DNA from: Ophiobolus disseminans
Lineage: Eukaryota > Ascomycota > Dothideomycetes > Pleosporales > Phaeosphaeriaceae
NCBI GenBank assembly: GCA_010093685.1
Contig: MU006216.1
Span: 633,065-697,064, forward strand
DNA: 64,000 nucleotides
Reading direction: 5' to 3'
The notes under the pieces: model-generated
What the model was told of the DNA's origin: nothing
Database searches by the model: none
What the model saw: only the letters and a program-made list of their open reading frames with translations
Translations under genes and position numbers: made by a program
Shown: one piece after another, positions 46,140 through 57,220 of the stretch
How the letters are laid out: each line of letters starts with the position of its first letter
How positions within the stretch are numbered: the first letter of the stretch is position 1

Positions 46140-47073
46140 CCACCTGCGCTTGCTAAGGCCGAAGATGTTGTGATTCAGCTTTTGAGTTTCGGGCAGGGCG
46201 GACCTTGGGGGTGTACGGTGACGCCACCGAGAAGACTAACACCCTTCAGCTCATCATCAATGCTCTTGTTCGACAGGGGGTTAAATGCTTGTGCGCTGCT
46301 CCGCAGAACGAGTCTGTGGTGAACCTTTATGAGGCCTGTGTGGAGTCGATCACCCTGGATAACTACCTGTGGGACTGGGAATTCGTGCACTTCACCGCGG
46401 CGACCGTCAACATTGGTGCTGCTGAGAAACTCCGACTAATACAAGAGCTTATGGCAAACCATCCAGGACGCCAGACGGACGAGGCCGACTTCATGGTCAA
46501 CACGGACAACTTGATGGTGCACTACGCTCGCAGTCCGTTGGTCAACAAGGAAGTGATGTCGAATGGACCTTTGGGCGTAACCTCAATTTGTGCGCAGCTT
46601 ACTGGGCGACCTCTGACGCAACAGAGGATGCTGCTCCGCGTGCTCTTGCTACCGAGTATGTCAAGCTCCAGGATGATCTCCAGTACATCACCAATATTGA
46701 AGAGCGCCAGGATGTCATCAGGAGGATCGAGATCGTCGAATGGGATCTTGGTGTGTTGTACTTGAGGGACTCTGTCAAGGTCGTGTTCTGTACCCTTTCG
46801 GTCTTGGCACATCCTTTGCTCGTTGCAGCCTACGACTTCCAGGAGCTCATCATCGACGAGAGCGCTCAGGAATCCATTGCTGGACTGGCAACCGTCTTCG
46901 GTGCCCACAAGGACAAGATCTGGCGTGTCACCCTCGCTGGCGATCATAAGCAGGGCACTGGTGTGTGTGCGGCTAAACATTCCAATGTTGGTCACTCAAT
47001 GCTCTCTCGAAGCCTATTCACGGATATTTTGACTGATCCTTGTCGCATGCACACAGTCATAGAGCTAGGATAG
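46140..47073 (+). pseudogene. Decayed superfamily-1 helicase (Upf1/NAM7-like) fragment
   Basis: At least three frames carry successive pieces of one protein: an upstream piece (LAKAEDVVIQLLSFGQGG), then TEKTNTLQLIINALVRQG..LCAAPQNESVVN (motif I/Ia region), then, after a shift near 46585, ATEYVKLQDDLQYITNIEER through VVFCTLSVLAHPLL, FQELIIDESAQESIAGLAT (Walker B, DESAQ) and TLAGDHKQGTG (motif III), stopping at 47073. The Walker A is no longer recognisable (GVYGDATEKT), and nothing of the C-terminal RecA lobe remains. Such helicases are often found in mobile or rapidly turning-over fungal gene families. No start, no introns that restore phase, and missing lobes make this a pseudogene. Confidence 0.75.
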
Positions 47074-47465
47074 TAGAGATTGGGGTAGCGTAGTGTATCA
47101 ATCAATGAATATCAACCTATCTAGTTTCTATTCGGTGAAGTGGGAGAACGTGTGGGAGCAAGAGCGAGAAATTACTTGGGAGGTAGGCAGCTACCTTACA
47201 GAGCCCTCTTGTTGCTAAGATAGGTGATCGTGGAGGCTACAGAACCCCTTTCAGCGCTGTTAGGCACTTTCTAAACCACTCAACATCTACCGCGCTTCAC
47301 AGCTTAGCGACGCGCGCAAAGTAATTCAGCCCACGAACACTCTAACCACAGGCTAGCCGGAAAATTCAACTCCATAGTTTTTGTATACCACGACACCGGA
47401 ACGAACGTCTTCAGAGTCCCGTTAGTATGCAGTGATGATTTTCAATCACTTTGTGAACTTACTTG
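47074..47465. other. Intergenic region
   Basis: About 390 bases with nothing recognised. Confidence 0.35.
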
Positions 47466-47819
47466 TTAAGGCGGGAACGTTCTTCTTCTGGGTCGATTCC
47501 AGAGATTCTCGAGCGCGTTGACGACTCTCTCCTCGCTGCGTCCATCGAGCAATTTGACCCAGGTAGAGAAGTCGCTGGAACCATTAGAGCCCTTTAGATA
47601 GACGATCGCCCGAGCGACAAATGTGTCACCATCTTTGAGATGGTAGACGTCAAAGCGGTTGATAGAGTTGTTGCCGCCTAGGCCATAGCCAGCCTGAAGT
47701 TGAGCTAGACACGAGGATTAGCTAGGGCTAGCGCATTGCGCGCGTAACTTCTTACAGATGATCATTTCCTTGAGGTCCTTCGCCATGCTGATCATTTCCC
47801 GGGGGAAGCCATTCATCAT
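47466..47819 (-). CDS. Small protein of the new paralogous family (about 100 aa)
   Basis: Exons complement(47756-47819) and complement(47466-47704), intron 51 nt. Reads MMNGFPREMISMAKDLKEMI, then after the intron QLQAGYGLGG, RFDVYHLKDGDTFVARAIVY, and WVKLLDGRSEERVVNALEN, ending RRRTFPP. Paralog of the gene at 48108-48637 (GFPRE, LK(D/E)MIIS, FDV, VFVAR.IVYLK, ARSE..V.NA.ENLWN) and, more distantly, of the one at 36099. The intron splits a Ser codon (T|CT). The true start may lie further upstream: in both this gene and its neighbour the frame continues 5' (NSLPMMHSN) to a plausible acceptor (aacag), so a first exon may be missing. No domain recognised. Confidence 0.62.
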
Positions 47820-48107
47820 GTTGCTGTGCATCATGGGCAAGCTGTTATGTTGTGGTGATGTTCTTGTCTGTGGAGAAGTAGTTGAGTTCTGCAGGTGAGG
47901 TCGCGTCTGTAATGGAGGAGCAGACAGAATTCTCTCGTTGTTCTACATTTTTACATGAGCCCGTGCAGTATGGCTATGCAAACGCTGAGCGGGTTGCGCA
48001 GCACAGTTACTTCCTCAATCGCTGCCTACCTAGGTAGGTACGACAATAGTGAAAAGACACAACACTCGCAACTGAACTGTTCCCTTAATCTTGTTCCTTG
48101 TCCAACG

Positions 48108-48637
48108 TCATATGTTGCACACCGTAGAGCCCAAACCATTCCGTAGACACACGCGCTTTTGCCATGCTAACGAAATTCGTACACGTCTCCAACTCGCATT
48201 TCTGCCTTGAGTGTTAGCTCGATATCTAACACATCTTATTCGGCACTCAGTCGTACCTTTCATAGCCGGATCCTTCGTGTCCATGGCTTGCATCTGGTTC
48301 CAGAGATTCTCCATAGCATTCATGACGCCGTCCTCACTCCGAGCCTCGCGTAGCAATCTCCAGCGCCTGTGGTCGTTGAGAGCCACCCCCTTGGCCGGCT
48401 TCAGGTATACGATACCGCGTGCAACGAAGACGCTGTTGAACTTCTGGATAATGACGTCGAACTTGGTGTAGGTGTTGTCGGAGTTTTCGCATTCGTTGAC
48501 GGGGCCAAAGGTGGCTTGCATTTGAGCTGTGAGCTGGCGTTAGCGATTGTTTCATAGAAGTGTGACCTCCACTTACAGATGATCATGTCCTTAAGATTTG
48601 CCGTGGCGTTGATCTTTTCTCGCGGGAAACCGTCCAT
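48108..48637 (-). CDS. Small protein of the new paralogous family (142-159 aa)
   Basis: Exons complement(48577-48637) and complement(48108-48526), intron 50 nt (gtaagt..cacag). Reads MDGFPREKINATANLKDMI, S|QMQATFGPVNEC, KFDVIIQKFNSVFVARGIVY, REARSEDGVMNAMENLWNQ, then a basic tail ending RNGLGSTVCNI. A further stretch, complement(48206-48256), has intron signals (gtacga..ctaacactcaag) and is 51 nt and stop-free, so 142- and 159-aa forms are both possible. It is an adjacent same-strand paralog of the 47466-47819 gene with the identical T|CT intron position. As there, the frame continues upstream of the ATG to an acceptor-like aacag, so an extra 5' exon is possible. Function unknown. Confidence 0.62.
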
Positions 48638-49301
48638 GTTGCGGACCGTAAGGTGCGTGTAGCTGTTGCGTGCTTTTTAGAGAGTTTGTTTCTCGAGGAA
48701 AGCTTTCGCTGGTGCTCTTTAGTTGTGTGGATGTTTGCTTTGTGATAATCTATGAGCTTCGAAAGGTCTACACGTGGTTACGTCACCTTACAGAGATAGC
48801 CATGGTGAAGGTGAGAGTCCTCCGGTCCTTTCACCGCTGTGTAAATGCCTTGTAAGCCCTGAGTCTATGAAAAAGTGAGTTTTTTAATATTTCGAAGCGT
48901 TTGTATTGATGCAAACACTTGTACATATTGTTTAAGAAGAGAAGGCTACGTTAATAGCATGTATCGAGTATAATGAGAGGGAAGAAAGAAAGTTGTAAAA
49001 CTGGTCGGCCCAGCGAAGCGTGAGAATAAATGTGGTTTTTTTACGCCCAAGACGTGCATCAGCCGATCTACCTAATCGTTGTGCATAAAAGTATCTAGGT
49101 AACGAGTATCGGCCGTGAGCGATACTAGGTGTTACAATTGTATGTGTACGGTAATTGAGAGCCTTGAAAGTGTTGCGGGAATATACGCGCTTCCTATCAA
49201 AATTCAGGCAGTCGCGAGATCTTGGTCGACATTCATTATGTAATCAGCCCTACAGCGAGCCAACAGCTCCTCCCCTCCCCCACTTGACCCCAGCCAGTCC
49301 T
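48638..49301. other. Intergenic region
   Basis: 660 bases, AT-richer than the surroundings; no gene recognised. Confidence 0.4.
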
Positions 49302-50980
49302 TCAAGATGTCACGCTCCCCTTCTGAGTGCGCGCTTGTACCACATCAGCTGAGTTTGCAATCGACTCGGGCGGCGACTCCACGTCTTCAACCAGCTGTCC
49401 TTCACGCGCGCGCCTTTGGTCGGCCTTATGCAGCAATCGTAGAATCTGAGTTAGCACAATCATCGCCACCCCCAGCACCGAGGCCGCGATAAACCCTGGC
49501 TTGAAGCGCGGCGCCTCCGCTGTTCTCCATATTGCCGTGGTGTACCATATCGACATGATATAGCTGAACATGTTCGACGCTGCGATAACAAATCCACGCA
49601 TCTCGTGGTCGTGGGGGATGAGATCGCTGTACCATGCGTACCAGGGGCCTGGAACACCGGCGGAGAAATAGGAGATGTAGTACGCGAAGTACTTCAAATT
49701 GTCGGGGACGTCCCACGCCGCCAGAATGACTGTGCCAAGCAGAGTTCCGGCTTGCATTACGACGATCGCGGGCCAGCGACGTCCCTTCAGCAACGGCGAG
49801 TCCGACAATACTCCCGCAAGTAACTGTACAATAACCCCAACTGCAACCTGCCCAGTTGGCCAGACGTTCCTCTCGTACACGGAATGCTTCTTTGACTTCA
49901 GCCACAAAGCCATGACGGGCTGGTAGACTGGGAAGCTTCCCTGTACCAACCAATAGCCTAGTGGCAGTACCCAGAACTGCCACTGCTTCGCAATCCCCAA
50001 AAACTTCTTCCGGTTCCAAGGATTGTGCCCGAGCGGTTTCTGTCCTTCGGCTATCAGGCGCTTGCATTGTTGCTCTGCTTCTTCTTTTGTAATGTAGAAT
50101 GCCCGAGTTGTCTCAGGAAAATCGGGGATGAACCAAAATCCAACGAACGCAATCGGCAGCGAGATAATACCGCAGACAATGTACAACCACTGCCATCCTT
50201 GTCTGCCGTAGACGCCGTCGAGTCCACTGTACGCGCCAGCTTGGAGATAGCCACTGAACATTCCGGCAAGGGCAGCAGTGCAGTAGAACAAGCCCACACG
50301 CTTGCCACGCTCTTCTTTTGTGTACCAGCTTCCAATAAGATACTAAACATCTGTTAGTTCAGCACGGAGTGGCTCAACTGGTGTGCCTAAAACTCACAAT
50401 CATAACCGGGAAGTATCCGCTCTCACAGAGCCCGACAAGAAAACGGATAGCGTACAGATGGGAAACATTCGTAACGGAAGCCGTGCAGAACGTCAGGACG
50501 GACCACAGAATTTCAATGGTTGGTATGAGAATTGATGGGCGCACTTGAGTGGCTAACATTACTGCTGGCATTTGGCCGAGGACGTAACCTGCGGTGAAGC
50601 AATTTCCAGCGTACGTAAGCTCGCTGCCGTTCATGCCCAGCGATTCTTTCATCTGCAACTTCATTAGCATGTTTGGTTCGTATTTCTCTTCTTTCAATAC
50701 TTACTCCAGAGACGTATGCATTTTGTATGTTGGCTTGATCCAAGTTCTTACTGAAGTACCCTAAGCACGCTGCAGTTAGGAGAAATATGTCCAATTTGAG
50801 CAGAAACCATTTCTCTTCTTTGGGCTTGTCTGGGTCATCCCAGATATATCGCTGTAGCGTCCGCAGAGCATCCCGATACCATGGTCTTACAGTCTCTGGT
50901 GTCGAGGGCGTCAAGTCGGTCGATGATGGCGTTTCCTGAAGTCCTTTTGCTCCAACTTCTGACGCGTCTTTTGACGACAT
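49302..50980 (-). CDS. MFS anion:cation symporter (Liz1/Seo1/allantoate-permease type)
   Basis: Exons complement(50705-50980), complement(50398-50652), complement(49302-50342); 523 aa with about 12 hydrophobic helices. Family marks: the N-terminal WDDPDKPKEEKWFLLKLDIF, LGYFSKNLDQANIQNAYVSG, then MKESLGMNGSELTY, RFLVGLCESGYFPV before YLIGSWYTKEERGKRVGLFY. C-terminal landmarks include WPTGQVAVGVIVQLL and SDSPLLKGRRWPAI. This is the ACS-type group whose yeast members take up pantothenate (Fen2/Liz1), allantoate or vitamins. Substrate cannot be read from sequence. It is divergent from a 2-oxoglutarate oxygenase gene 753 bases away, so co-regulation is possible. Confidence 0.88.
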
Positions 50981-51733
50981 GTTTGTTCTGTGAGTGCGTC
51001 TGTTCGTCGGTGGCAGCTGCAAATGGTATATCTGCGCACTGTCTCATATAGAGACTGGTTTGCTTGCGCGGACGGCCTCTCAAGATTGGTAGCATTGCGC
51101 GATCAGCAGGGCAGCATTTCCATCATCGGCGAACCTTCCCTGCAACGTCCTCAACCGCGGAGTATCTTCGGAACGGCATTGCAACATTGTCTTGGGCCAT
51201 GTCTCGAAACAAAATCCAGCATGCCGGCTGCTTACATGCGTGTGGAAAGCCTGGTCACAAGGGAACACGCCTCTCTTATGCAAGATAATCGCTTGACTCC
51301 GATTCGACGCGATGGAGCATGTGTGGAGTTGCCTTTTTGCAGCTGGTGTCCCAGGCTATTGGAGTGGATATGTTCGTGATGTGAGAAGTTCATTGCGACA
51401 TCGAATTACGATCAAAAATGGCATCAAAGCACCGAGGGTGCGGAAGCAGCACCCTTGGAAATACCCTCACATGTTATCTCCGAGACGCCAACTTCTGTTC
51501 CAAGAGAACAGTACCTATTCGGGTAATCAAAGTGGGAACATACGATTTCTGACAAATGTAGTGGGTTGATGTTGCGATTGCGACATTTAGAGGGGTTCTT
51601 CGACAATCATCTCGGCTACTCAGGTAGGCAAAGACATACCAAACGCGGACCACTTGAACTCCGAGTATCTCATGCTTGATAGTTTAAGAACTCCCGAAGT
51701 CGTCTATCGCTAGTTAACGTGTCTGCAACCACC
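50981..51733. promoter_or_regulatory. Divergent promoter region MFS transporter / 2OG oxygenase
   Basis: 753 bases between the two ATGs. No gene inside. Specific binding sites were not identified by eye. Confidence 0.45.
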
Positions 51734-52939
51734 ATGGCTACTACAACTCTCCAGAAGGTTGCGTCACTCATATCAAAGGACTTTTCGAAGTACGATTTCG
51801 CCAACCTCGAACCGTATGTACATCCACCCGAGACGAAGGAAGACTTACCTTGGGCTGAACTCGTAACCCTCGATCTAGAGGATTATGGTCGACCAGGCGG
51901 AAAAGAGCGCCTGGCAAAGCAATTGGAGCACGCTGTGCATCATGTGGGCTTCGTGAGTTACTAGCCAACACATTATAATGAACATGGGCTTATCCAATCC
52001 TAGTTCTATGTGAAGAACTTCGGGATTTCGCAGGAGAGAGTCGATCAGCAATTCACGCTAGCGAAGAACTTCTTCAAGCTTCCAGTTTCTGAAAAAGAGC
52101 AGTACGAAGTTAATTACAAAGCTGCAGACTACAATGGATGGCGCCGTCCTGGTCGTGCTGTAGTTGCCAACACCAAGGACAATATTGAAATGTTCAATAT
52201 CCCTAAGTTTACCAACGACTTCAGAGGCAAATACGACTATCCGGACCTGCTAAAAGCACATCTCCCGGAGATCGAAGAGTTCCAAAAGGCCCTACATGCC
52301 AATGTAGTTCTGCCACTCCTGCGACTGTTCGCCATCGTACTCCAGCTCCCGGATGAAGATTATCTCGTGCGCCAACATACTTACGAGAAGAAATCGGAGG
52401 ACCACTACAGATACATGTTATACCACCCGCGCACCGAGGAGGAAATCAAGGCCTCCAACTTTGGCGTGGCAGGCGGACACACCGACCTCGGGACTGTGAC
52501 GCTGCTTTTCCGTCAACCCATTGCAGGTCTTCAGATCCTAGGCGAAGACGGCAAGTGGACGTGGGTCTCAGCTCAACCTGGAACAATCACTGTCAACCTC
52601 GCAGACACCATCTCGCATCTCACAGGCGGATGGCTCAAGTCGTCTGTCCATCGTGTTGCTGCGCCACCGAAGGATCAGAGACAGTATGAACGTACGGGCT
52701 TGCTGTACTTTGCACGCCCGCATAATGATACAAAACTGCTACCGATCACGGATTCTCCCGTCTTGCAAGAGGCTGGTGTAAAGCCACGCTTTGACACGAT
52801 TGTGACGATGGAGGAGTGGGTCAAGGCGAAGCAGACGTTGCAGCTAAATCCAGAGATCGCGGCGAAGCGGTGGGCAGAGAGAGGGGATGGAAAGGTCGAG
52901 GTGTTGGCTGGATTTCATGATCAAAAATACAAAGAGTAG
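51734..52939 (+). CDS. 2-oxoglutarate/Fe(II)-dependent oxygenase (isopenicillin-N-synthase-like)
   Basis: Exons 51734-51952 and 52004-52939; 384 aa. The start is the ATG in accATGG. An N-terminal DIOX_N segment (HVGFFYVKNFGISQERVDQQ) is followed by the double-stranded beta-helix with HTD (GGHTDLGTVTLLF) and the distal His (SSVHRVAAPP), the three Fe ligands, and an ERTGLLYFARP stretch supplying the usual 2-oxoglutarate-binding Arg. Members hydroxylate or desaturate many small molecules, so the substrate cannot be assigned. The position next to a divergently transcribed anion transporter suggests a small catabolic or metabolite-processing pair, which is inference. Confidence 0.9.
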
Positions 52940-53866
52940 ATACCAGCACTGGCACGGGGATGTCATCTAACGATAACAATGTATTCACCCACTTTGCACC
53001 CAGATCAGTCCCACCGCGTCGTTTCATACAGATATTTAGCTCGGCCAACACGTTGTAGTCGGGAGTCTTCTTACCTGTCAAAGCATACACCAGCAATGAA
53101 GAACAATCTGAAGAACAAAAAGCACAAATTTAGGTTTGATTCGACAGCGCAACAGAATTATACTACACGTTTGGTCTAGGCGTTCTCATGGTATGTGCGC
53201 AGCTAGTGCAAGCTGTCTAGTTCCCAAATAGGTACTTAACTAGGTACCTAGGTATGGTCCAACCAGAGACGGTCAACTGTCGCCGATACTCCTAGTAGTC
53301 TAAGTCGAACGAGTAATAATTTACCGCGGGTTACGTCATACTATGCACTAGCATTCTCTCAGTAAGCCGTGAAAGCCAGATAAAAAAGGCTCAGCCTGAC
53401 TACAACTACGCACGTAAACGTTGTTCTAAATTTCAAAAATTCTCTGTAGATATACAGGCTTTACATTCTTGTCGGTGCGGAGAGTGTTGACATGTGATTG
53501 GCTTGTTTTTCCCAATTTGCTCATGCACCATGAGCAGGCTGCAGGTAAATTTACTGTTGCGCTACGAACGCCATAGCAGCTTGACTCCTGGGGGCCAACC
53601 CACAACCAATAGGCATCCACCTATTTAGCAAGCACGTGCTGCGGAGTTCAGCCTAGTCGACACGATCTCAAAGAACGGGAACGGTAGCCGCTCACCTACG
53701 AAGCTAGAGGCTTTTAGAGGTTTAATAGCCTTGCTTTTGATCGTAGATGCCCAAATGGCACGTATGTCGGCTTCTTCGGGGCCCTTGACCTCCAATCTAA
53801 GCTGCGCAGAGGAGCTGCTTGCCATGGCTTGGTATATTGTTGACACCCTTGGTCGACAACCACTTC
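52940..53866. other. Intergenic region
   Basis: About 930 bases between convergent genes. On the minus strand an open frame at 53625-53828 (starting MASSSSAQLRLEVKGPEEA, 65 codons) lies just past the SEN54 stop; it looks mildly protein-like but has no known domain. No other feature seen. Confidence 0.4.
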
Positions 53867-55183
53867 TCACCCCCTCCCCCTACCTCTCCCACGCCCCCTC
53901 CCACCGCCTCTTCCCCTTCCACCCTTCCCTCTTCCTCCCCTACTAGCCCTCTCATATATCTTCTCCCCACTAAATGGCGCATCCGCAAGCTTGACATAGC
54001 TCGGAATTCCACAATCGACAACCGCAAGAATGACATTCCTGCACCCATGCTTTAGCTTTTTAAACATCTGATCCCCTTCTTTCGGCCTATCATCAGGAAC
54101 TTGCGCCAGGAGGTCGTTCAGCTGTGCGCCAGTGGGTATCGTGGTCTCGCGTGCATCGACGACGCAGATGCGGAAGTCTGGCGGGCCGCGTGCACTTTTG
54201 CGGAATTTTGCGGTCGTGCGGTAGACGTCGAAGTGTAGGCGGAAGGGGTTGTCGGATGAGGGTGGGAGCATAAAGGTTGGTGGGGAGGTGCGGTCGTGGG
54301 AGGGTATGAGCTGAAGGAGGCGGAAGATGTCGTTGTAGCTCCTGTACAGGCCGGGTTTGACGAGGGGACCAAAAGCTAGCTGCTCTGCTGAGACTGAATG
54401 CGTCGGTTGGCTCAGCCGCCGCCATATCTCGGAGAAGAAGCGTGTGATTGCTCCGGGTTGTGCCTTTTCCTGCTCCTGCTCTTTTGATTCCCCTGCTACC
54501 AAGTCTCCTCGATTATCGTTCCAGGTGCCCGTCCGAAAGACAACGTAGCCAGATCTTTTCAGTCCAGCATATACGTTGAACATTTCCAGCGTGAGCTTTC
54601 CACCAACACCGCCCTCGAATCCAATGAATGCTGCGTATGCCGCCTGTAAGCTCATAGGCGCCCCATCTTCGATCCTGTATATCTTGCCATCGCCCTCTTC
54701 GCGCTTGACAGGCCATCGACAGTCCAACGTCCCTCGCTCGATCAAGAAGAGCGCTTCCTCAGGTAGTAGCCACTCTCTCCCGCCCTTGTTGGCGCCCATT
54801 GTCTGAAAGTGCTGCGACTTCACTTTGTCTACATATGCCATGTTGCTCTTGGGCTCGTACGTTGCAAGTACGTGGTTCTTCTGCGTATGCGATCGCTGCC
54901 ACGAGAGGACGCCGTGCATGGCTTGGCGCGAAGCCTCGAGCTGGTCCTGCTGCCGATTCGTCGCATGACTTTCAAAGTCCTTTTCGCCGCGCTTGGGGAG
55001 GTGGAGTGTACTAGTGTCGCTATTTGCGCTGCGATCAAGTCAGATGATGCTTCACATGTAGTGGAAAAGTGCGACAGACTATAGCTTGTCGAAGAAGCGA
55101 AAATCTTGTGTTTCTTCTGTGAGATCTACATCTCCAGCATCTGGCGCGCGCAAATGCGACAGCTCCTCATCTTCGTCAGCCAT
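53867..55183 (-). CDS. SEN54: tRNA-splicing endonuclease subunit Sen54
   Basis: Exons complement(55080-55183) and complement(53867-55028), intron 51 nt; 421 aa. It is a structural subunit of the tetrameric endonuclease that removes tRNA introns. The N-terminus is acidic (MADEDEELSHLRAPDAGDVD, then TQDFRFFDKLYANSD). The conserved Sen54 block follows: LPKRGEKDFESHATNRQQ, MHGVLSWQRSHTQKN, GREWLLPEEALFLIERG, with AYAAFIGFEGG after it. The C-terminal domain ends FKKLKHGCRNVILAVVDCGI and YVKLADAPFSGEKIYERA. After this the frame adds a 26-residue Arg/Gly tail (RASRGGRGKGGRGRGGGRGR...). The exon join was chosen because CTA TA|C GCA restores KL-Y-ANSD in phase and removes a stop. The window also holds long-insert tRNA-like units, though nothing links them physically. 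Confidence 0.88.
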
Positions 55184-55464
55184 TGCTATCGCGTGAAGTT
55201 TGTAGTGGAAGAACAGGTGAAGGTGGTCGCGGGGAGCTTTTCGTGAAGCTATCGATAAGTGGAGTTATGACTCGCAGACACTCGGTTAAACTTGCCATAC
55301 TGTACACGAGTCGAGTATGAACTCAATCACAAGCATATAATAGTACTATTTTCTATAGAAGATACAGCTTAAACATTTCTATAAAAAAGTCCTTAAGCTA
55401 ACAGAACATCTAAATATTCTATAGCCACCAATACATCAGAGACATTGAAATCATTCAGCCTCCA
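55184..55464. other. Short intergenic region
   Basis: 281 bases, AT-rich, between SEN54 and the carrier gene; nothing recognised. Confidence 0.4.
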
Positions 55465-56671
55465 TTATAGTAATTCTGCCTCATCAACTTGGTCACCCCT
55501 CCTCGCAGCCAGATAAACCCTCCCGCTTTCATACGCTCCTAGATATAACCCAGCGCCCACAAAAGTCCAAACGCATCTCAACGCGCCACCTCTCCAGAGT
55601 CCTTTGAACCCCTTCTCCTTGATAATCTCTTGCCCGATCTTCCAACTACTCTGCCTCCCATTTGATTCTGAACTCGTCATCGGATTAAGCGTCTTCGCAA
55701 CCTTCTTGACCGTGTCTTTCGACGACTCGACAGACTTGCCGAACGCGTCTACCAGCCCATCTACCTTCGCTTTCACCTGCGGAGCTCCCTCATTTGGGCC
55801 ATCGGCGGCAGAGAGCATGATTCGTGTTTTGATAACATCGATGGGTGTCGTGATGACTGCTGCAACGGCTCCCGCGGACCCAGCACTAAACGCCGTGATT
55901 GTCCCGCTCTCGAAAATTGTACCGGTCGTCAAACCTCTTCGGTCCCTGTACTCTTTTATCTTCAGCTTCAATCGCTCGAACATTGGAAACTGCATCGCCG
56001 TGAATGGAAGATTGCGGCCAGCCAGCGCAGTATAACCACGCCACAGCGCCAGCGGATTAGATTTGAACTTTGCGAGGGTTTGCATTGTGGCGTTTGTTGG
56101 TGAACCTGCTTTTACCATCTGCGCATTTTGCTTGATGACTTCGGCTGGTGTTAAGATGGCGCAAGATACCAGCTCTGCAAGCGACGAGGCGCCTGCATGA
56201 ACAACTGCTATCGGTAGGACGCCATTGGGTGATGAGGAAGTTTTGTTTAGCTCTGTGAAGAGGGTTTTTGTTCGCTCGTATGTTGTGAAAAATGCTCCAG
56301 CTGCAATATGTCAGATCGTATGATGTCAAGCAAAGCCCCATAAAGTACAGGCAGACAGGAAAGGGCCCATACATGAGGGTAGTGTTGCTATGATGACACT
56401 TCCAATGCCCTGATACACTCCACGGAACAACGCGGGATTTGGCTTCCCCGTCGAAGCATTAGTGTAGTAGCGAGCATAGTCAGGAGACTGTATACGAGTC
56501 TTGATCGTGTCCAGAGGATAAACTAGAAGATCAACAGTAAATGCTGCGATTGCGCCGGCCTGTAAATACGTTAGTCGTTGAACCAGTTCAATCTACCCTT
56601 CAACAAAACAGCAAGAGACTGCCTTCTATAGCACCTACAATAAGAATGTCAGAGTTGGTGTTACCAGACAT
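55465..56671 (-). CDS. Mitochondrial carrier, S-adenosylmethionine-carrier type
   Basis: Exons complement(56639-56671), complement(56373-56559), complement(55465-56300); introns 79 and 72 nt; 351 aa. Three carrier repeats: PLDTIKTRIQ, PAEVIKQNAQ, PIDVIKTRIM. The second signature PAEVIKQ is typical of SAM carriers (Pet8/SLC25A26), which import S-adenosylmethionine into mitochondria in exchange for SAH. The short first exon (MSGNTNSDILI) joins to AGAIAAFTVDLLVYPLDT through a gtaggt donor, the only join that keeps phase. Between the third signature and the final helices an unusually long loop (AADGPNEGAPQVKAK to GRQSSWKIGQEI, about 60 residues) is inserted. Family assignment is firm; substrate moderately so. 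Confidence 0.82.
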
Positions 56672-57220
56672 CTAGAAATGCTGGTATGTGGTGGGGTGAA
56701 CGCAACGCTCATCACACGATTTTTGAGGCTCTCAACGCGGATCTGCAGGGTCTGGCTAAATGCAGACGTCACCGATTACGCTCCGATACGCCAGCACGTC
56801 TTCACGTGTAGAATTACTTCACTGCGATGTCGGCGCATATTCGGTGATCGTACGTGAAGTTGTCTTATCTGATGCAACTATTTTGCAAGTTCGAGGAATT
56901 GTGCAGGCGACGACGTTGCATCGTCACTATTCAGTACCACAAGTGTCTGGCACAATGATAATTCTTCTACGATATCTAGATTGTGTGGAATTCTGATAAT
57001 GATGCTAACGAAAAGGGTATATCTACAGTCAATGCCTTGTCTGTGCCATGAACTCCGACTGAGAAGATGACAGAGACGCCGCACAATACTTTGTCCAAGA
57101 TGCGCACAAATCCAGCCGTAACCAAGTTCCTCCCCATCTAATGTGTAACCGTAACGCCGTAAATCACTTTTCGTAAGACATGTTCCGTGAACTGACCCGA
57201 CACGGCAAACTGACAAGCGA
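56672..57220. other. Intergenic region
   Basis: About 550 bases; nothing recognised beyond likely promoter of the carrier and 3' UTR of the zinc-finger gene. Confidence 0.4.

Noticed and set aside
46205..46765. 186-codon frame as an independent gene
   Set aside because: It is one piece of the broken helicase; its second half (after 46585) is out of frame with the homologous sequence.
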